64,000 nt of DNA from Anaeromyces robustus. Its lineage: Eukaryota > Neocallimastigomycota > Neocallimastigomycetes > Neocallimastigales > Neocallimastigaceae. The translations under genes and the position numbers were made by a program. Positions within the stretch are counted from its first letter, which is position 1, and each line of letters starts with the position of its first letter. Shown here piece after piece: positions 62,510 to 64,000 of this stretch. Location: NCBI GenBank assembly GCA_002104895.1, contig MCFG01000081.1, positions 134,319 to 198,318 on the forward strand, in the 5' to 3' direction. The notes beneath the pieces were generated by a model, which was not told the origin of the DNA, searched no databases, and saw nothing but the letters and a program-made list of their open reading frames with translations.

Positions 62510-64000
62510 ATGGATCATACGAACTATACTAATAAGATTAACTATATCAGACGGGGTATTAGGTGTCATGGTATTGATATCTCAGATACTTATGTTATTT
62601 TTATCCGTCGCATTCGTTCTTGGACTCTTCCAAAATTTAGAAATTTTCTTGAGAAGAATTTCCCTGAGTTTAATAATACCATCGTTGCTGTTAAACATTC
62701 CTCTCTTCTCAATGATAATTTATATCAAATTAAAACTACAGCTTCTGAGGAGAATATTAATAAATTTATTGATAGTTTCAAATTAATTATTAAAAAATGT
62801 TCCATTAACTTTCATCGATGTAGTAGGAAGAATCACAAGCCTTCCTTTGCTCTTATCAGGAGAAAACTTTGCCACTCTAAAAAGAACATTAAGGATATTA
62901 CTGACTTTTCTGAAATCAACAATTCTTTTACTTCTAAGAACAATTTGAATGAATTTTCCTTTTGTCTTAGTTGGAACACTAACGGGTGGAATAATAAGAA
63001 AAGAGATGGTATTCTGTATTTCTTTAGTCTCTTTAAACCGCTATTTGTTTGTTTTCAAGAAACTGGTAATGGTACTAATTCTAGTAATGTTATTCCTTGT
63101 AAAATCACTTTACCTAAATATAAATATTTCTGTAAGAGAGCAAATAATACAATTCCTGGTTTGAGAGGTTTATATATCTTTTATAATAGGTCTTTACAGA
63201 CTTCTATTGAAGATTTTTCTTTGAATTATATTATCTCAGTTACGACATATTCCTTGTGGAACTTCACTAAGTGTTCTATTGGAAATATTTATATACCTCA
63301 GAAAGGGCATAGTTTACACCATAAATCTGCTAAAGCAGAAGCTTGTACATGGTTTTCTCTTCACTTACATCATCCTTCTATTCTCCTTGGCGATTTTAAC
63401 ATTAATCTTGAAGATATTCAAAATTGGGTTTCTAATATAAATGGCTGGTATTTATTTCAACTCAATGGTTCTCCTATCTCGTGGGTAAGTGGAAGTCGTT
63501 CCTCTGCTATTGACCATGCTATTATTAATGAACCTATGAAAAATCTTCTGTCTTCAGCTTCAATTATTGATTTCTCTCCTATCTCCGATCATAAGCCTCT
63601 TCTTGTTTTTGGAAATTATTTTGATGATAATAATACTTTCTCACTCCCTAAAAAACCAGCTCGTTGGAATAGAATCAAATGTCTGGACGAAAGTATTAAA
63701 ATTGCTACTAGTAATAGATTTAGTATTCTTATGAAGGAATGTACAGATAATTATTATTCTTCTAATGCTATATATGATATGTTTGTATCTACTGCTAATT
63801 CTATTGCTGATGAATTGGAAATTGTATCTACTCCTGATATTCATGAATCTATGTTTCATATGTCTCAAAAAATCTTTAACCTTCAGAAACTCAAAGTTAA
63901 GGCTTACAAAGATATTAAAAAATTGGGTTCTGTTCGTGCCCTTGATGATTATATTAGACTTATCAATAATTATCAGAAGCTGTGTGATAATATCCACAAG
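62510..64000 (+). CDS. LINE ORF2 start with APE-type endonuclease (partial, runs off window)
   Basis: An open frame of 497 codons from ATG (62510) to the window end without a stop. The endonuclease motifs of non-LTR retrotransposons are in order: LSWNTNGW (about 153-160, metal-binding Asn), CFQETG (about 181-186, catalytic Glu), LLGDFNI (about 292-298), SAIDHAI (about 332-338) and SDHKPL (about 358-363). The protein would nick target DNA to prime reverse transcription; the reverse transcriptase domain should lie beyond 64000. About 150 residues precede the endonuclease, with many basic residues and cysteines, which is longer than usual. Codon use is much less A/T-biased than neighbouring genes, as expected of a mobile element. 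The frame is intact here, so the copy may be recent. Confidence 0.9.
   Translation, partial: MDHTNYTNKINYIRRGIRCHGIDISDTYVIFIRRIRSWTLPKFRNFLEKNFPEFNNTIVAVKHSSLLNDNLYQIKTTASEENINKFIDSFKLIIKKCSINFHRCSRKNHKPSFALIRRKLCHSKKNIKDITDFSEINNSFTSKNNLNEFSFCLSWNTNGWNNKKRDGILYFFSLFKPLFVCFQETGNGTNSSNVIPCKITLPKYKYFCKRANNTIPGLRGLYIFYNRSLQTSIEDFSLNYIISVTTYSLWNFTKCSIGNIYIPQKGHSLHHKSAKAEACTWFSLHLHHPSILLGDFNINLEDIQNWVSNINGWYLFQLNGSPISWVSGSRSSAIDHAIINEPMKNLLSSASIIDFSPISDHKPLLVFGNYFDDNNTFSLPKKPARWNRIKCLDESIKIATSNRFSILMKECTDNYYSSNAIYDMFVSTANSIADELEIVSTPDIHESMFHMSQKIFNLQKLKVKAYKDIKKLGSVRALDDYIRLINNYQKLCDNIHK

Overview
The window is extremely AT-rich eukaryotic DNA from a single contig: long A/T homopolymers, large trinucleotide and tetranucleotide arrays, short spliceosomal introns, Asn-rich proteins and the standard code. 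A PHO80-type cyclin, SFT2, a Fus1-like SH3 membrane protein and a HAC1/XBP1-type factor with an IRE1 intron point to a fungus. The composition best fits an early-diverging zoosporic fungus such as an anaerobic gut fungus (Neocallimastigomycota). That placement is inference; dictyostelids were considered and fit less well.

Layout: 1.1-3.2 kb, a secreted protein made of four DUF3237-like domains. 4.2-4.8 kb, the 3' end of a retroelement. 6.1-8.3 kb, a 7-TM protein and a decayed tandem copy. 10.1 kb, tRNA-Pro(AGG). 10.9-12.6 kb (minus), a seven-exon unknown gene with a probable AT-AC (U12-type) intron. 14.2-14.9 kb (minus), an unknown gene. 14.9-24.8 kb, a gene desert. 24.8-25.6 kb, a PHO80-like cyclin. 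28.1-35.3 kb (minus), a 12-exon RhoGEF. 36.1-37.1 kb (minus), a Cys-rich type I membrane protein. 38.3-39.6 kb, SFT2. 41.8-42.6 kb (minus), SUMO. 43.7-44.8 kb, the HAC1/XBP1-like bZIP. 45.5-52.5 kb (minus), a focadhesin-like giant. 53.4-53.8 kb, a GC-rich structured island. 55.4-55.65 kb (minus), a second retroelement 3' end. 58.7-60.9 kb, a Fus1-like mucin-TM-SH3 protein. 61.8-64.0 kb, the 5' part of a LINE running off the window.

The strongest result is at 43.7-44.8 kb. Two adjacent hairpins with 7-nt CNG|CNGN loops bracket exactly 26 nt inside a bZIP gene. Removing those 26 nt joins the bZIP frame to a second, clearly coding, acidic/Gln-rich frame. This is the hallmark of IRE1-spliced XBP1/HAC1 mRNA. 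The second highlight is a 95-nt intron that starts ATATCCTTTT and ends AC.

The genes do not form operons. Secretory-pathway genes (HAC1, SFT2, several secreted or membrane proteins) and Rho/SH3 signalling genes lie close together, but I infer no joint regulation. Exon models were built by hand from reading frame and GT-AG boundaries; no similarity search was possible.
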